Both the position numbers and the translations under genes were made by a program. The notes beneath the pieces were generated by a model that ran no database searches, was not told the origin of the DNA, and saw nothing but the letters and a program-made list of their open reading frames with translations. A DNA stretch of 64,000 nt from Bdellovibrio sp. (GTDB taxonomy: Bacteria; Bdellovibrionota; Bacteriovoracia; Bacteriovoracales; Bacteriovoracaceae): contig DZBG01000002.1 in NCBI GenBank assembly GCA_022729855.1, forward strand, positions 1 through 64,000, given 5' to 3'. Below are positions 24,432-33,003 of the stretch, one piece after another (positions within the stretch are counted from its first letter, which is position 1; each line of letters opens with the position of its first letter).

Positions 24432-24880
24432 TTCAAAACCTCATCACAATCAGGAAGCTCTTTGACGGCCTTAATCAGACGTCTCTGAGCACCTTCTTTA
24501 GTGGCTCCAAAGATAACAATATCACCAACACCATATTCCATATCGATATAAGATTCATTCATAAGAGCGCAGTGATTCTTTTCACTGCTGGCAATGACAT
24601 GATCCCCTTTAGAAAGTTTAACGACTGATTTTGAATCAGCAATTTCACCTCTGAGGGCCCCACGTTTATAAGAAATATCAAGTTTAAGTTCGAGTGTATT
24701 TTCTTTGAGTTCATCAACAACGGTGTAGCCTTTCTTTTTGAGAATTTTTAAAAGCTTCTTTTCTTGTTTTTCACTGAGTTTAACCCCCCAGCTTTCTGAA
24801 TTTATTTTTGTTTCACAAGAGTTGGCAAAACTCACCGATGAAAAAGCTAAAATAAATGCAAATACAAAAAACTTAGTCAT
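24428..24880 (-). CDS. Secreted protein of unknown function
   Basis: The 150-residue protein has a clear signal peptide (FFVFAFILAFSSVSFA, probable cleavage before NSCET). Two cysteine pairs are possible in the mature part (one near the N-terminus, others around NHCAL and PDCDE), suggesting periplasmic disulfides. The mature region is lysine-rich at first and contains a short strand-rich segment. I do not recognise a family. It is convergent with the MCE gene, and the two stops overlap in CTAG. It lies downstream of the RNase J group with a gap of about 107 bp that shows no strong terminator. Confidence 0.75.
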   Translation of the reverse strand: MTKFFVFAFILAFSSVSFANSCETKINSESWGVKLSEKQEKKLLKILKKKGYTVVDELKENTLELKLDISYKRGALRGEIADSKSVVKLSKGDHVIASSEKNHCALMNESYIDMEYGVGDIVIFGATKEGAQRRLIKAVKELPDCDEVLN

Positions 24881-24987
24881 AGGATCCCCTCATTGATTTG
24901 TTTTTATTAATACAAGACGGGTGCCAATGAAAATGGGGTTAGCTTACTGAAATTATATGTAGGAATTGTCGTTCAATTGGTCAGTGA

Positions 24988-25575
24988 CTAAGATTCAGGC
25001 GTTATATCAAGGTCTTGAACCTTGAGTTTTACTTCGGCAAGTTGGGCCTTCGTTGAAAACAGGACGAGATAGGTTTCGATATAGTCTTGGTCGATATTGA
25101 TTTTATAATGAGTCTCAATATAGGTCGGAAGTTGATCTTTATCCCACCACTTCTGTTTTGTCTCAATGAGTTTCACTCCGGCCTCGGCATCATCAGTATG
25201 AGATTTGATGGTCGCCACTTCCACCCATTCATTACTCATGACAAGACCCAAATGCTCTTTACAAAAATGCATGGTTTTAAAAGGACGTAGGCAAGCCTTA
25301 CAAAAAAACTTTCCACAGATGGCACAAGTGGTTTCACCAACTTCTTCAGGATGGTTGGGACAGAATACACTTGGTTTTTTTATATTCTTTTTAAGAAATT
25401 TTGCTTCTTGAATTCGAAGAGCAATATCTGGATGAATTGAGCTATTTAATTCTTCACTTGGTGCACTTGTTTTTTGTTGCTTAAGGAGTTTAAAAACAAG
25501 GACAAATAGTAATCCTATGACTCCTATGAGAATAAGGATGAGGATAGCGAGAATGAGATAGAGAGCTTGATTCAT
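24988..25575 (-). CDS. Membrane-anchored B-box-like zinc-finger protein
   Basis: The 195-residue protein has an N-terminal membrane segment (LILAILILILIGVIGLLFVLV) and then a cytoplasmic cysteine/histidine cluster. The cluster reads CPNHPEEVGETTCAIC, then FFCKACLRPF, then HFCKEHLG. The spacing fits a two-zinc B-box-like finger, as found in several predicted bacterial rhomboid- and transporter-linked proteins. The C-terminal 90 residues resemble no family I know. The ATG follows the RNase J stop with no gap (TAAATG), so the two are probably coupled. Confidence 0.7.
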   Translation of the reverse strand: MNQALYLILAILILILIGVIGLLFVLVFKLLKQQKTSAPSEELNSSIHPDIALRIQEAKFLKKNIKKPSVFCPNHPEEVGETTCAICGKFFCKACLRPFKTMHFCKEHLGLVMSNEWVEVATIKSHTDDAEAGVKLIETKQKWWDKDQLPTYIETHYKINIDQDYIETYLVLFSTKAQLAEVKLKVQDLDITPES

Positions 25576-27195
25576 TTATATTAAGTGTACTTCGGCCACT
25601 GGCTTGTAGCCAAGAAAGGCATTAAAGTACTGCCTAGTCATAATTCTGACTTGATCACGATAGTATTCATCCTCTCTCGAGTGGAGATTCTCTTTGATTT
25701 GATGAAGGATGTTTTTCTTGAGTGTTTCAATCTTGGATTCCACTAATAAAGGGAGTCCGTAATGAGTGATATGAACTTTCTGATTCTTCTTTTCTACTGA
25801 AACAAAGACGATCCCTTGAGTGGCGAGTTTTCGGCGCTGAGAGATTTGTGAACGCTCAATTTCAAGATTTTTCCCGTGAATAAGCTTGGGTTCCAAGGCT
25901 GGATACTCAACGATTTTTACGGTGCCGTCTTTTTTCATATTAACGGCGTTATAGTTATAGAAAACTTCAGTTTTTATATCGGGATAGTTTTTATTAATAA
26001 AGGCCGCATGTTTTTTAAGGAAATAACTTTCACCGTGAATGGGGAAATAATAATCAGGTCTAAAATCTTTTAAAAGAAGTTTTAAATCTTCTTGCCCAGG
26101 GTGACCTGAAGCATGGATTTTTAGATCGTAGGCCGTGATAATCTCTGCCCCAAATTCTGTGAGCTTATTATAGATGCGGTAAATCTTTTTCTCGTTTCCT
26201 GGAATCACTTTTGAACTGAAAACCACGAGATCATCAGGACGTGGTTTAAAATTTGAATCTTCTCCAAAACTAAAACGGCGAAGGGCCGAAAGAAAATCTC
26301 CCTGACATCCAGAGAGAAGTACCAGCATCTTTCCTTCATACGTTTTCACTTGATCAGGAGTTGACCATGCATCTGAGACAAATTCTGTTTGTTCAGTGAG
26401 AGAGGCCGCTTCAATATAAGTTTTAAGAGAGCGCCCCATGACCACAAGTTTGCGCCCGGCCTTGTCGGCGAGTTTGGCAATTGTGTTCACACGGTGGATA
26501 TTTGAGGCAAACATGGTGACAAAAACTCTTTGATTCGATTTTTCCATCACGCGCTTAAGGTCTGCTTCAAGTTCAGACTCAGAAGTCGTCTTTCCTTCGT
26601 TTAAGATATTTGTACTATCGATATAGTAAGCAGATTTCTCACATGGCATAAGAAGAGAGCTGATCTCTTTCATATTCATGGGCTTTTCTTGGTTACTTAT
26701 AGGATCAACTTTAAAATCAGAAATATAAAGAGCACCCCATTTCATTTCCTTATCTCTGATAACGAGCCCATGAGTTTCAGGAATTGAATGGTTCACGTGA
26801 ATGGGGTTCACCACAAGATCAGAGAAAGTCAGGGTATCCCCGGCCTTATAAGTTTTAAACTCAAAATTAATGCCGAACTCTTCGCTCTTTCTGCGAATGA
26901 GCTGCTGAGTAAATTGAGAAGCATAAATATTTAGATGAGGAAATTGGCGCATCAAATGCCCAAGGCCACCAATATGATCTTCATGTCCGTGAGTGATAAT
27001 AATATTTTTTGTACGTTCAGGATCAATGGTCGCAAAATCAGGAATGAGATAATTGATGTCAAAAGCTTCTTCGAAAGGAAAGAGAAGCCCGCAGTCGATA
27101 ATAAGATCTTCATGGGCCGATTTGACTAAAATCATATTAGAGCCGATTTCACCGACTCCACCTAAAGGCATAAGAGAGAATGCGAGATTTTTCAA
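25576..27195 (-). CDS. rnj: Ribonuclease J
   Basis: RNase J is a beta-CASP metallo-beta-lactamase with 5' exonuclease and endonuclease activity on mRNA. The 539-residue protein has PLGGVGEIGSNM at the start and the zinc motif HGHEDHIGG. HVNHSIPE, ISDFKVDP and the C-terminal ASGHPGQEDLK plus YFPIHGESYFL complete the active site. Length is typical. It overlaps the uridine kinase gene by 4 nt (ATGA). RNase J in a Gram-negative is consistent with Bdellovibrionota and other delta-type lineages. Confidence 0.93.
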   Translation of the reverse strand: MKNLAFSLMPLGGVGEIGSNMILVKSAHEDLIIDCGLLFPFEEAFDINYLIPDFATIDPERTKNIIITHGHEDHIGGLGHLMRQFPHLNIYASQFTQQLIRRKSEEFGINFEFKTYKAGDTLTFSDLVVNPIHVNHSIPETHGLVIRDKEMKWGALYISDFKVDPISNQEKPMNMKEISSLLMPCEKSAYYIDSTNILNEGKTTSESELEADLKRVMEKSNQRVFVTMFASNIHRVNTIAKLADKAGRKLVVMGRSLKTYIEAASLTEQTEFVSDAWSTPDQVKTYEGKMLVLLSGCQGDFLSALRRFSFGEDSNFKPRPDDLVVFSSKVIPGNEKKIYRIYNKLTEFGAEIITAYDLKIHASGHPGQEDLKLLLKDFRPDYYFPIHGESYFLKKHAAFINKNYPDIKTEVFYNYNAVNMKKDGTVKIVEYPALEPKLIHGKNLEIERSQISQRRKLATQGIVFVSVEKKNQKVHITHYGLPLLVESKIETLKKNILHQIKENLHSREDEYYRDQVRIMTRQYFNAFLGYKPVAEVHLI

Positions 27196-27875
27196 TTCGT
27201 GAGTCCTGCCGCCTCTTGCATCATCTCTGGTACTGGGCGAGTTTGTGTTAACAACTCTTTAATTCTAGCAGAGAGGATATGAGAAGCAACATCAGTTTCT
27301 TCACCAACAATAAAGTCGGCATACTGACGTTGAGGATCTAGGTAGCGTTGATACATAGGACGAACTGTGTCGTAGTACTGAGCAATAACGGATTCAAGTG
27401 AGCGACCACGCTCTTTTACATCGCGGTGAAGACGGCGAGTAAAACGAATATCTGAATCCACATGGAGAAAACTTTTGATATCGAGCATTTTTCTAATTTC
27501 TTGATCGTAGAGAGAAAAGATTCCTTCAAAGATCACAACTTGGCATGGGCCGATTTCCTCAAACTCCCCTGTTCTTCCACTGCTCGAGAAATCGTAGATA
27601 GGACATTTGATTCCAAGTCCTGCTTTAAGATCACGTAAATGTTCACGAAGAAGTTCCCAGTCAAAAGCGTTGGGATGATCGAAGTTTGGTTTGCCTGAAG
27701 TTGTATAATTATTTTTAGGTTGAGTAGGTAGATAGTATGAATCCATATGGAGCATACACGACTGAGGTGAGTTGATGTTCTTTAAGACCTTTTTCGCAAA
27801 AGTTGTCTTTCCAGAGCCTGATCCACCTGCGATACCAATTAAAAATACTTTGTTCATGGGGTCGACTTGTATCAT
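27192..27875 (-). CDS. udk: Uridine kinase
   Basis: This salvage enzyme phosphorylates uridine or cytidine. The protein has a P-loop GIAGGSGSGKTTFAKK, HMDSYYLPTQPKNN, FDHPNAFDW and DIRFTRRLHRDVKERGR, all family features. It encodes 227 residues from ATG 27875. An internal ATG at 27857 (MNKVFLIG) would give the more usual N-terminus, but it lacks a ribosome site, so I keep the longer form with reservation. Its stop overlaps rnj. The 100-bp gap to divergent prmA must hold both promoters. Confidence 0.9.
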   Translation of the reverse strand: MIQVDPMNKVFLIGIAGGSGSGKTTFAKKVLKNINSPQSCMLHMDSYYLPTQPKNNYTTSGKPNFDHPNAFDWELLREHLRDLKAGLGIKCPIYDFSSSGRTGEFEEIGPCQVVIFEGIFSLYDQEIRKMLDIKSFLHVDSDIRFTRRLHRDVKERGRSLESVIAQYYDTVRPMYQRYLDPQRQYADFIVGEETDVASHILSARIKELLTQTRPVPEMMQEAAGLTN

Positions 27876-27978
27876 AGAAATCCGCCAAGACCAAGGTAGG
27901 CCTAAGGTATTCGTGTAAATTTTTTAGCCTCTCAAAGGCCTATGTTTAGTGTATAACCGGCGCACAAAAGGAATAAGT

Positions 27979-28938
27979 ATGTCTAATCACTTCTATATAG
28001 TGACTCTTTATAATCTTCAGCTCGATTTGGATGGGATGGAGGAGCTTCAGGGCCAGGCGATCCACGAGTTTGGGGCACAGGGCATTGAAGAATATAGCCT
28101 CGAGGAGTCAGAGGTGGATGCTATCTTGGGCGATAGATCATATTCAGGTGGAGATCTGCCTGATGAACTGATTGAAGAGGTAGATCTTCTGATGAAATCA
28201 AAACCTCAGCATTTACGTTTTTATTTTGAAGAGACTCAGGAAGCTGATGCCCTTAATTTTTATAATTACGGAAAAGATAAAATTCTTTGTGAATCTGATT
28301 TTCAAAAAGCAGATACTCAAGATTGGAATGCAGAATGGAAAAAGCATTATAAAGCGATTCCTGTTCATGCTGAACTTTGCATCGTTCCTGCTTGGGAGAA
28401 AACAGCAAGTTCTGCAGAGAAGGATTTATTCATTAATCCAGGGATGGGGTTTGGAACTGGTTCTCATGAAACAACTTTTCTCTGTTTGAAATTATTTATG
28501 GAAGAGCTTCCGGCCTTTACAAATATTTTAGATTTTGGTTCCGGATCTGGTATTTTGGGTCTTGCCGCTCTTAAAAGAAATAAAAAAGCTCTTGTGGATT
28601 TTTACGATATCGATCTGGAAGCGAATAAGAATTGTTACCACAACGCTCAGATCAATGAACTCGATCAATTATCATTTAGACTCCTTCTTCCGACTCATAG
28701 AGAGCTTATAAAGGGTCCCTATGAATTAATTTTTGCCAATATTCTTCAGCCGATTTTGCATCTTGAATGTTTAAACTTAAAAGAACTTCTTCCTCTTCAA
28801 GGAAAGATTATTCTTTCGGGTCTTTTAAAACACCAAGTTCCAGAAACTCAGGAGCTTTATGAAAAGTCTGGTTATAAAACTCTTAAAGTCGAAATCAAGG
28901 GTGATTGGGGTGCGATCCTCATGGAGAAAAATTCTTGA
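27979..28938 (+). CDS. prmA: Ribosomal protein L11 methyltransferase
   Basis: PrmA methylates ribosomal protein L11. From ATG 27979 (ribosome site AAGGAA) the protein has 319 residues. It contains INPGMGFGTGSHETT, the SAM loop LDFGSGSGILGLAA and the FANILQPILH catalytic strand, in the order and spacing typical of PrmA. The N-terminal third, rich in acidic residues, corresponds to the L11-binding domain. It overlaps rsmE by four bases, so two translation-apparatus modification genes are coupled. Confidence 0.9.
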   Translation: MSNHFYIVTLYNLQLDLDGMEELQGQAIHEFGAQGIEEYSLEESEVDAILGDRSYSGGDLPDELIEEVDLLMKSKPQHLRFYFEETQEADALNFYNYGKDKILCESDFQKADTQDWNAEWKKHYKAIPVHAELCIVPAWEKTASSAEKDLFINPGMGFGTGSHETTFLCLKLFMEELPAFTNILDFGSGSGILGLAALKRNKKALVDFYDIDLEANKNCYHNAQINELDQLSFRLLLPTHRELIKGPYELIFANILQPILHLECLNLKELLPLQGKIILSGLLKHQVPETQELYEKSGYKTLKVEIKGDWGAILMEKNS

Positions 28939-29630
28939 GGGCCATTTTTGAACCAACTCTTATGAATGCCGAAGTCGGGGCCAGTATTGTGGTTAAGAAT
29001 GATTCATTTCATCATCTGGTGAATGTTGTCCGTGTGAAGAAAACTGAATCCGTTAAAATATTTAATGGCAAAGGACTTGAGGTTCTTTGTGGAATTTCTA
29101 GTATTGAGAAAAAACAATTAACCCTTGTGGCCCATGAAGTTCAAGTTCATCAAAAACCTAAACTTGGGATTGATGTTCTGATTGGAACGCCTAAAAAAGA
29201 GGCCCTCGAGCAATGTCTTAAGGCGGTTGTTGAGCTTGGTATCGGAGAACTCTATTTAGCCGAAACTGAGTATGCTCAAAAAAATACTATCAATCCTGAA
29301 CGCCAGATGAGTCTTTTGACCTCTTCAATTGAGCAGTCAAATAACCCCTTTTTCCCTGTGATTCATGAAATTAAATCTCAAGAAATTGATCTTTCGGTTT
29401 ATGAACAGGTTGTTCTGTTTGATTCGGTAAATACTGGGACTGAGAATTTTAAAGTCGGTACGAATAAGGTTTTAATTGTTGTGGGGCCTGAGGGAGGATT
29501 CTCCGAATCTGAGCTTAATTGGTGGAAGTCACATCCACAAACCACAACAGTTCATCTGCCAACGGCGATAATGAGAACTCCGACAGCACTTTCTTGCGGT
29601 ATAGGATTTACACTTGGAAAACTGAGCTGA
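28935..29630 (+). CDS. rsmE: 16S rRNA (uracil-1498-N3)-methyltransferase
   Basis: RsmE is a SPOUT-fold enzyme that methylates U1498 in the decoding region. The 231-residue protein has the N-terminal PUA-like HHLVNVVRVKKTE, LIGTPKKEALEQCL, and the knot motifs VVGPEGGFSESEL and LPTAIMRTPTAL. I choose TTG 28935, overlapping the prmA stop as TTGA, because it gives the standard RAIFEP start. Longer in-frame readings inside prmA are unlikely. ATG 28962 is the fallback. Confidence 0.9.
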   Translation: MRAIFEPTLMNAEVGASIVVKNDSFHHLVNVVRVKKTESVKIFNGKGLEVLCGISSIEKKQLTLVAHEVQVHQKPKLGIDVLIGTPKKEALEQCLKAVVELGIGELYLAETEYAQKNTINPERQMSLLTSSIEQSNNPFFPVIHEIKSQEIDLSVYEQVVLFDSVNTGTENFKVGTNKVLIVVGPEGGFSESELNWWKSHPQTTTVHLPTAIMRTPTALSCGIGFTLGKLS

Positions 29631-29671
29631 TACAATAAATAGACTAGTAAACTGCATAAAGGCGGAAAGTG

Positions 29672-30370
29672 ATGAATTTGGACAAACAAAATACTCAAAA
29701 AAAATCTCCAGTTCTTTCTGATAATGAACTAGATAAATTTTTAGATGATGGTTTTGAATTCAAACCTCTGACTTCAGGACTTGGATTCCATAATGAGTCT
29801 AAAACGATTGAAGTGAAAAAAACTCCAAATCCAGTTTCAAAACCTGTTGCCCGTAAGACACACTTAGAGATGGATCCCTATGCTAGTGATCTTTCTATTT
29901 TCTACGGAAAGACTGAACCACTGACTCCTGTTCAATTTCCTGAAACAAAAAAAGAAGAAGTCATTTTAAGAAAAGCATCATCTTCAGAAAGAGTTCTTTC
30001 ATATTTCATTGATCTCTCTTTTTTAGTGGCCTTGAATTCTCTGATCATGGTTTTTGTGGCTTGGAATGTGAATATGGATCTTCAAGATTTATTCTTCCTT
30101 TATCCTGATGAGATGACACCTATTGCAGTCACTCTCTTCTGTGGAACATACTTAATTTATTTCAGTGTATTTGAAAAAACAGCCTCTTCTACTATTGGAA
30201 AATCATTCTTAAATTTGAGAGTGGTTGATCAGAGACAAAGAAATGCAGCATGGAGCACACTTCTTGCTCGTGCGGCCTTAGGACTTGCAAATTTTGTAAG
30301 TCTTGGACTGTTTTCATATTTTGATCTTGCTAACAAAGTAACAAATACAAAAGTAGTGAGAGCAAAATGA
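29672..30370 (+). CDS. RDD family membrane protein
   Basis: The 232-residue protein has a hydrophilic, low-complexity N-terminal half (about 105 residues, lysine/proline-rich). A C-terminal RDD domain with three to four membrane segments follows. The RDD hallmarks are present: an Arg in [13 protein letters not shown], and the [10 protein letters not shown] pattern in [18 protein letters not shown] proteins are poorly characterised; some act as sodium/proton antiporters. ATG 29672 follows GGCGGA; a GTG lies one codon upstream. It overlaps the next gene by 4 nt. Confidence 0.82.
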   Translation: MNLDKQNTQKKSPVLSDNELDKFLDDGFEFKPLTSGLGFHNESKTIEVKKTPNPVSKPVARKTHLEMDPYASDLSIFYGKTEPLTPVQFPETKKEEVILRKASSSERVLSYFIDLSFLVALNSLIMVFVAWNVNMDLQDLFFLYPDEMTPIAVTLFCGTYLIYFSVFEKTASSTIGKSFLNLRVVDQRQRNAAWSTLLARAALGLANFVSLGLFSYFDLANKVTNTKVVRAK

Positions 30371-30819
30371 GTTTTACTCCTGCGCTGACGGAATTTCTAA
30401 AAGCTAACGCTGGTAAAAAAATAGTTTTTACTAATGGTTGTTTTGATATTCTTCACCGCGGGCACGTTACTTATTTAAATCAAGCAAGATCTCTTGGTGA
30501 TTTATTAGTGATGGGAATGAACTCAGATGAATCTGTTAAACGTCTTAAAGGACCTGAGCGTCCCATCAATAAAGAAAACGATCGCAAATTTGTTTTAGAA
30601 AATTTGAAGTGTGTCGATTTTGTTGAAATCTTTACAGAAGACACTCCTCTTGAGCTTATCAAAGTTGTTAAACCTATGGTCTTAGTCAAAGGTGGCGACT
30701 GGAGTATTGATAAGATTGTTGGTGGTAAAGAAGTGATCTCTTGGGGAGGAGAAGTTTTCTCCCTCTCGTTTGTTGATGGTTATTCAACCACAGGAATTAT
30801 TCAAAAAATTCAGCACTGA
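30367..30819 (+). CDS. D-glycero-beta-D-manno-heptose-1-phosphate adenylyltransferase
   Basis: This enzyme makes ADP-heptose for lipopolysaccharide core. The 150-residue protein is a stand-alone cytidylyltransferase-fold domain with [14 protein letters not shown] (the HxGH nucleotide site). It also has [25 protein letters not shown] and the C-terminal [11 protein letters not shown], which matches the HldE C-domain (RfaE2). The HldE kinase half is not here and should be a separate gene. It overlaps its neighbours on both sides. Confidence 0.9.
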   Translation: MSFTPALTEFLKANAGKKIVFTNGCFDILHRGHVTYLNQARSLGDLLVMGMNSDESVKRLKGPERPINKENDRKFVLENLKCVDFVEIFTEDTPLELIKVVKPMVLVKGGDWSIDKIVGGKEVISWGGEVFSLSFVDGYSTTGIIQKIQH

Positions 30820-31178
30820 TGATTTTTTCCTTTAATAAAAATAAAATTCTTTCTCTTCCGATTTTCCCCACTGAAAAAGCAGATATTTTTTGTTTTTTTT
30901 CAACTGATCACGCCATTGATCTCTCTCATTTGCATTCTGAATTTATACTCTCAATCATGAGTAGTTTAAGAGCTAAAAGAGCTGTTCTCATTCTCTCTGA
31001 GTCTATTAGTGAGAGTGAAAAATTTGATTTTAATTATGGTGTTCGAGCTTATGAAGGGAGTGGGTATCTCTATCTTGCTCCTCATGCCCTTTCACTACTT
31101 CGCCCTTTTACCCTAAGAGAAGCCCCCAGTTTTGAAGCACTTAGGGCCTTATTTCACGAGTCTAAGTTGTTAAAATAA
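30819..31178 (+). CDS. Unknown protein, 119 residues
   Basis: The start overlaps the stop of the heptose adenylyltransferase by one base (TGATG), suggesting coupling. The protein is cytosolic with no signal peptide or membrane helix. It has hydrophobic strands such as KADIFCFFS and RAVLILSES separated by short helices, giving an alpha/beta impression. Because it follows an ADP-heptose gene and precedes flagellin it could belong to either module. I do not recognise a family. Confidence 0.55.
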   Translation: MIFSFNKNKILSLPIFPTEKADIFCFFSTDHAIDLSHLHSEFILSIMSSLRAKRAVLILSESISESEKFDFNYGVRAYEGSGYLYLAPHALSLLRPFTLREAPSFEALRALFHESKLLK

Positions 31179-31199
31179 CAAGTAAATTAAATTTTTAGG

Positions 31200-31326
31200 T
31201 CAAAGTAGTCGAGGAAAGTACTCAAGGTTTCAACTGAGTAAAACGATACGCTATTTGATCGACTCTATTAGTCGGTTTTTTCAGATACTTTCATCTGGAG
31301 ACTACGGTGTTCAAGGAGTACGTTAG
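31200..31326 (+). promoter_or_regulatory. Structured flagellin mRNA leader, possible attenuator
   Basis: TCGACT (31259-31264) can pair with AGTCGG (31270-31275) to give a 6-bp hairpin followed by six T, a terminator. The same bases can instead pair perfectly with AGTCGA (31207-31212), an anti-terminator enclosing an ACTCA/TGAGT hairpin (31220-31239). A further stem, CAGAT/ATCTG, lies at 31282-31297. The ribosome site region GAGTAC (31316-31321) is complementary to GTACTC (31218-31223). A weak sigma-28-like match (TAAA at 31188, GTCGAGGA at 31208) is possible but not convincing. Confidence 0.45.
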
Positions 31327-32163
31327 ATGGGCTTAAGAATCAACACCAATGTTGCCTCGTTAGAGGTTCAACGAAATGTGCGGGCAAATGCCTCACAACA
31401 AGAAACAGAGTTTGCTAAATTATCATCAGGTAAAAGGATTACTAAGTCCGCTGATGATGCTGCAGGTTTAGCGATCGCTAAAAAAATGGATGCAGTAACT
31501 AAGGGTTTACGAGTCGCCGGCCGAAATGCCAACGACGGTATTTCTTTAGTACAGGTAGCTGAGGGGGGATTAAATGAATCTACCAACATCTTGACCAGAT
31601 TGCGTGAGCTCTCTGTGCAAGCCGCTTCAGACACCGTAGGTGATCAAGAGCGTGGCTATCTAAACTTAGAGTACAACCAGCTCGTGCAAGAGATGGATCG
31701 TATTGCTAAGACCACTTCGTTTAATGGTTTATCACTTTTAAAGGGTGAATCTAAAAACGGTGTACTTGAGTTTCAAGTAGGTGCCTATGGTGGAGAAGAG
31801 AATAAAATCTCATTTGATGTCAGCTCTACTGATGCCACAGTGGAAGCACTGGGTATGGATGGCTCATCAATTAAAGACAAAGATGATGCTGTATCAAATC
31901 TTCAAAAGATTGATAAAGCAATTGAGACTGTGTCTGGTCAGCGTGCCAATTTTGGTGCGATCCAGTCTAGACTACAGTCTACGATTAATAACTTAGATAT
32001 TGCAGTAGTGAATCAAGAAGCTGCTCGTTCACGTATTGAAGATGTAGATGTGGCGGACTCGACTTCAAAACTTGCTTCTCAGCAAATTCGAAGTGCTGCT
32101 GCTACTTCAACTTTGGCACAAGCGAATGCTTTAGGCCAAGGGGCCCTGAGACTTATTGGTTAA
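31327..32163 (+). CDS. fliC: Flagellin
   Basis: This is the flagellar filament subunit. The 278-residue protein starts MGLRINTNVASLEVQRNV and has the conserved D0/D1 helices (LSSGKRITKSADDAAGLAIA, LRELSVQAASDT). It ends with LASQQIRSAAATSTLAQANA. The variable central domain is short, so this is a compact flagellin of about 29 kDa. An AAGGAG ribosome site lies 9 nt before the ATG. It is the only flagellin in the window, and the cap and chaperone genes (fliD, fliS) lie 9 kb away on the other strand. Confidence 0.97.
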   Translation: MGLRINTNVASLEVQRNVRANASQQETEFAKLSSGKRITKSADDAAGLAIAKKMDAVTKGLRVAGRNANDGISLVQVAEGGLNESTNILTRLRELSVQAASDTVGDQERGYLNLEYNQLVQEMDRIAKTTSFNGLSLLKGESKNGVLEFQVGAYGGEENKISFDVSSTDATVEALGMDGSSIKDKDDAVSNLQKIDKAIETVSGQRANFGAIQSRLQSTINNLDIAVVNQEAARSRIEDVDVADSTSKLASQQIRSAAATSTLAQANALGQGALRLIG

Positions 32164-32204
32164 AACGTAGTTCTCCAGATGTAGTGTTAATTAATTAAGC
32201 CCAG

Positions 32205-32232
32205 TCCTTCGGGGGCGAAAGCCTTCGAAGGA
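32205..32232 (+). terminator. Hairpin after flagellin, probable terminator
   Basis: TCCTTCG (32205-32211) pairs with CGAAGGA (32226-32232), with an inner GGC-GAAA-GCC stem. The trailing sequence TTTAT is only weakly T-rich, so it may terminate partially or stabilise the flagellin mRNA 3' end before the PilZ gene. Confidence 0.55.
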
Positions 32233-32248
32233 TTTATAAGGGAATGAA

Positions 32249-33001
32249 ATGAAAGAGTATAACAAACTTAAAAAAATTAATGATCAAAGTTTGATTTATA
32301 CCCTACTTCAAACGACGAAAGATCAAAACCATGAGGTTTGGTTCTGGCGTATGGTTGGAGAAACAAAACATCTGGTTCCAGTAAAAGTTGAAGTGATTCG
32401 TAAAGCAAGATCCGACTTTGCTATTGTGGCCGAAAAAGGTCACGAAGCAGCAGTGAAAGATCTTATCGGTGGCAGTTCTTTTATGGATATCTATGTTCCA
32501 GAATCCGTACTCCTTCTTCGTGCTACTATCAAGCAGTTTGAACAAGAGACGGGCAGGTTTTACTTAGAGATTCCACAATTTATTGCTCAAGTCGAGAGAC
32601 GAAAAAACTTCAGGCTTAATGTTTTTGACCGTGATCAGGTCATGATTCAGTTTACAAAAAATATTTTGCTGCCTAGACCGCAATCACAACTTTTTTTAAA
32701 GTCGTGTTTTGATATTAGTGCTGGTGGCTTTTCTTTTCTTGTTTCTAAGGTTGAAGCAAAATACTTTAAGACTGGTGACAAGGTTTCATCAATGCAGTTA
32801 AAGATTGGTGATAGGAATGTAAAGGTTGATGCCAGTGTGGTTCTGATTCGAGAAATCGAGCCCACTACAAGTAATGGTCTCAACTATAAAGTCTGGCGAA
32901 TCTGCTGTCAGATGGATGAAATTGACGAACTTCAAAAAAAGTTTCTCGAGCGTTATATTTTTGAGCGGATTAAAGACGAATTGAGTGTTATAAATGGTTA
33001 A
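32249..33001 (+). CDS. PilZ-domain protein, YcgR-like
   Basis: PilZ domains bind cyclic di-GMP. The 250-residue protein has an N-terminal region of about 110 residues of the YcgR type. The PilZ motifs follow: an arginine patch VERRKNFRLNV near residue 115 and SCFDISAGGFSF (DxSxxG) near 155. YcgR proteins brake the flagellar motor at high c-di-GMP, and the position just after flagellin supports a motility role. An AAGGGAATG region provides the ribosome site. Confidence 0.85.
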   Translation: MKEYNKLKKINDQSLIYTLLQTTKDQNHEVWFWRMVGETKHLVPVKVEVIRKARSDFAIVAEKGHEAAVKDLIGGSSFMDIYVPESVLLLRATIKQFEQETGRFYLEIPQFIAQVERRKNFRLNVFDRDQVMIQFTKNILLPRPQSQLFLKSCFDISAGGFSFLVSKVEAKYFKTGDKVSSMQLKIGDRNVKVDASVVLIREIEPTTSNGLNYKVWRICCQMDEIDELQKKFLERYIFERIKDELSVING

Positions 33002-33003
33002 TC

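Noticed and set aside
31200-31326. GEMM-type cyclic di-GMP riboswitch before flagellin
   Set aside because: The conserved GEMM core sequences are absent, although other alternative pairings exist.
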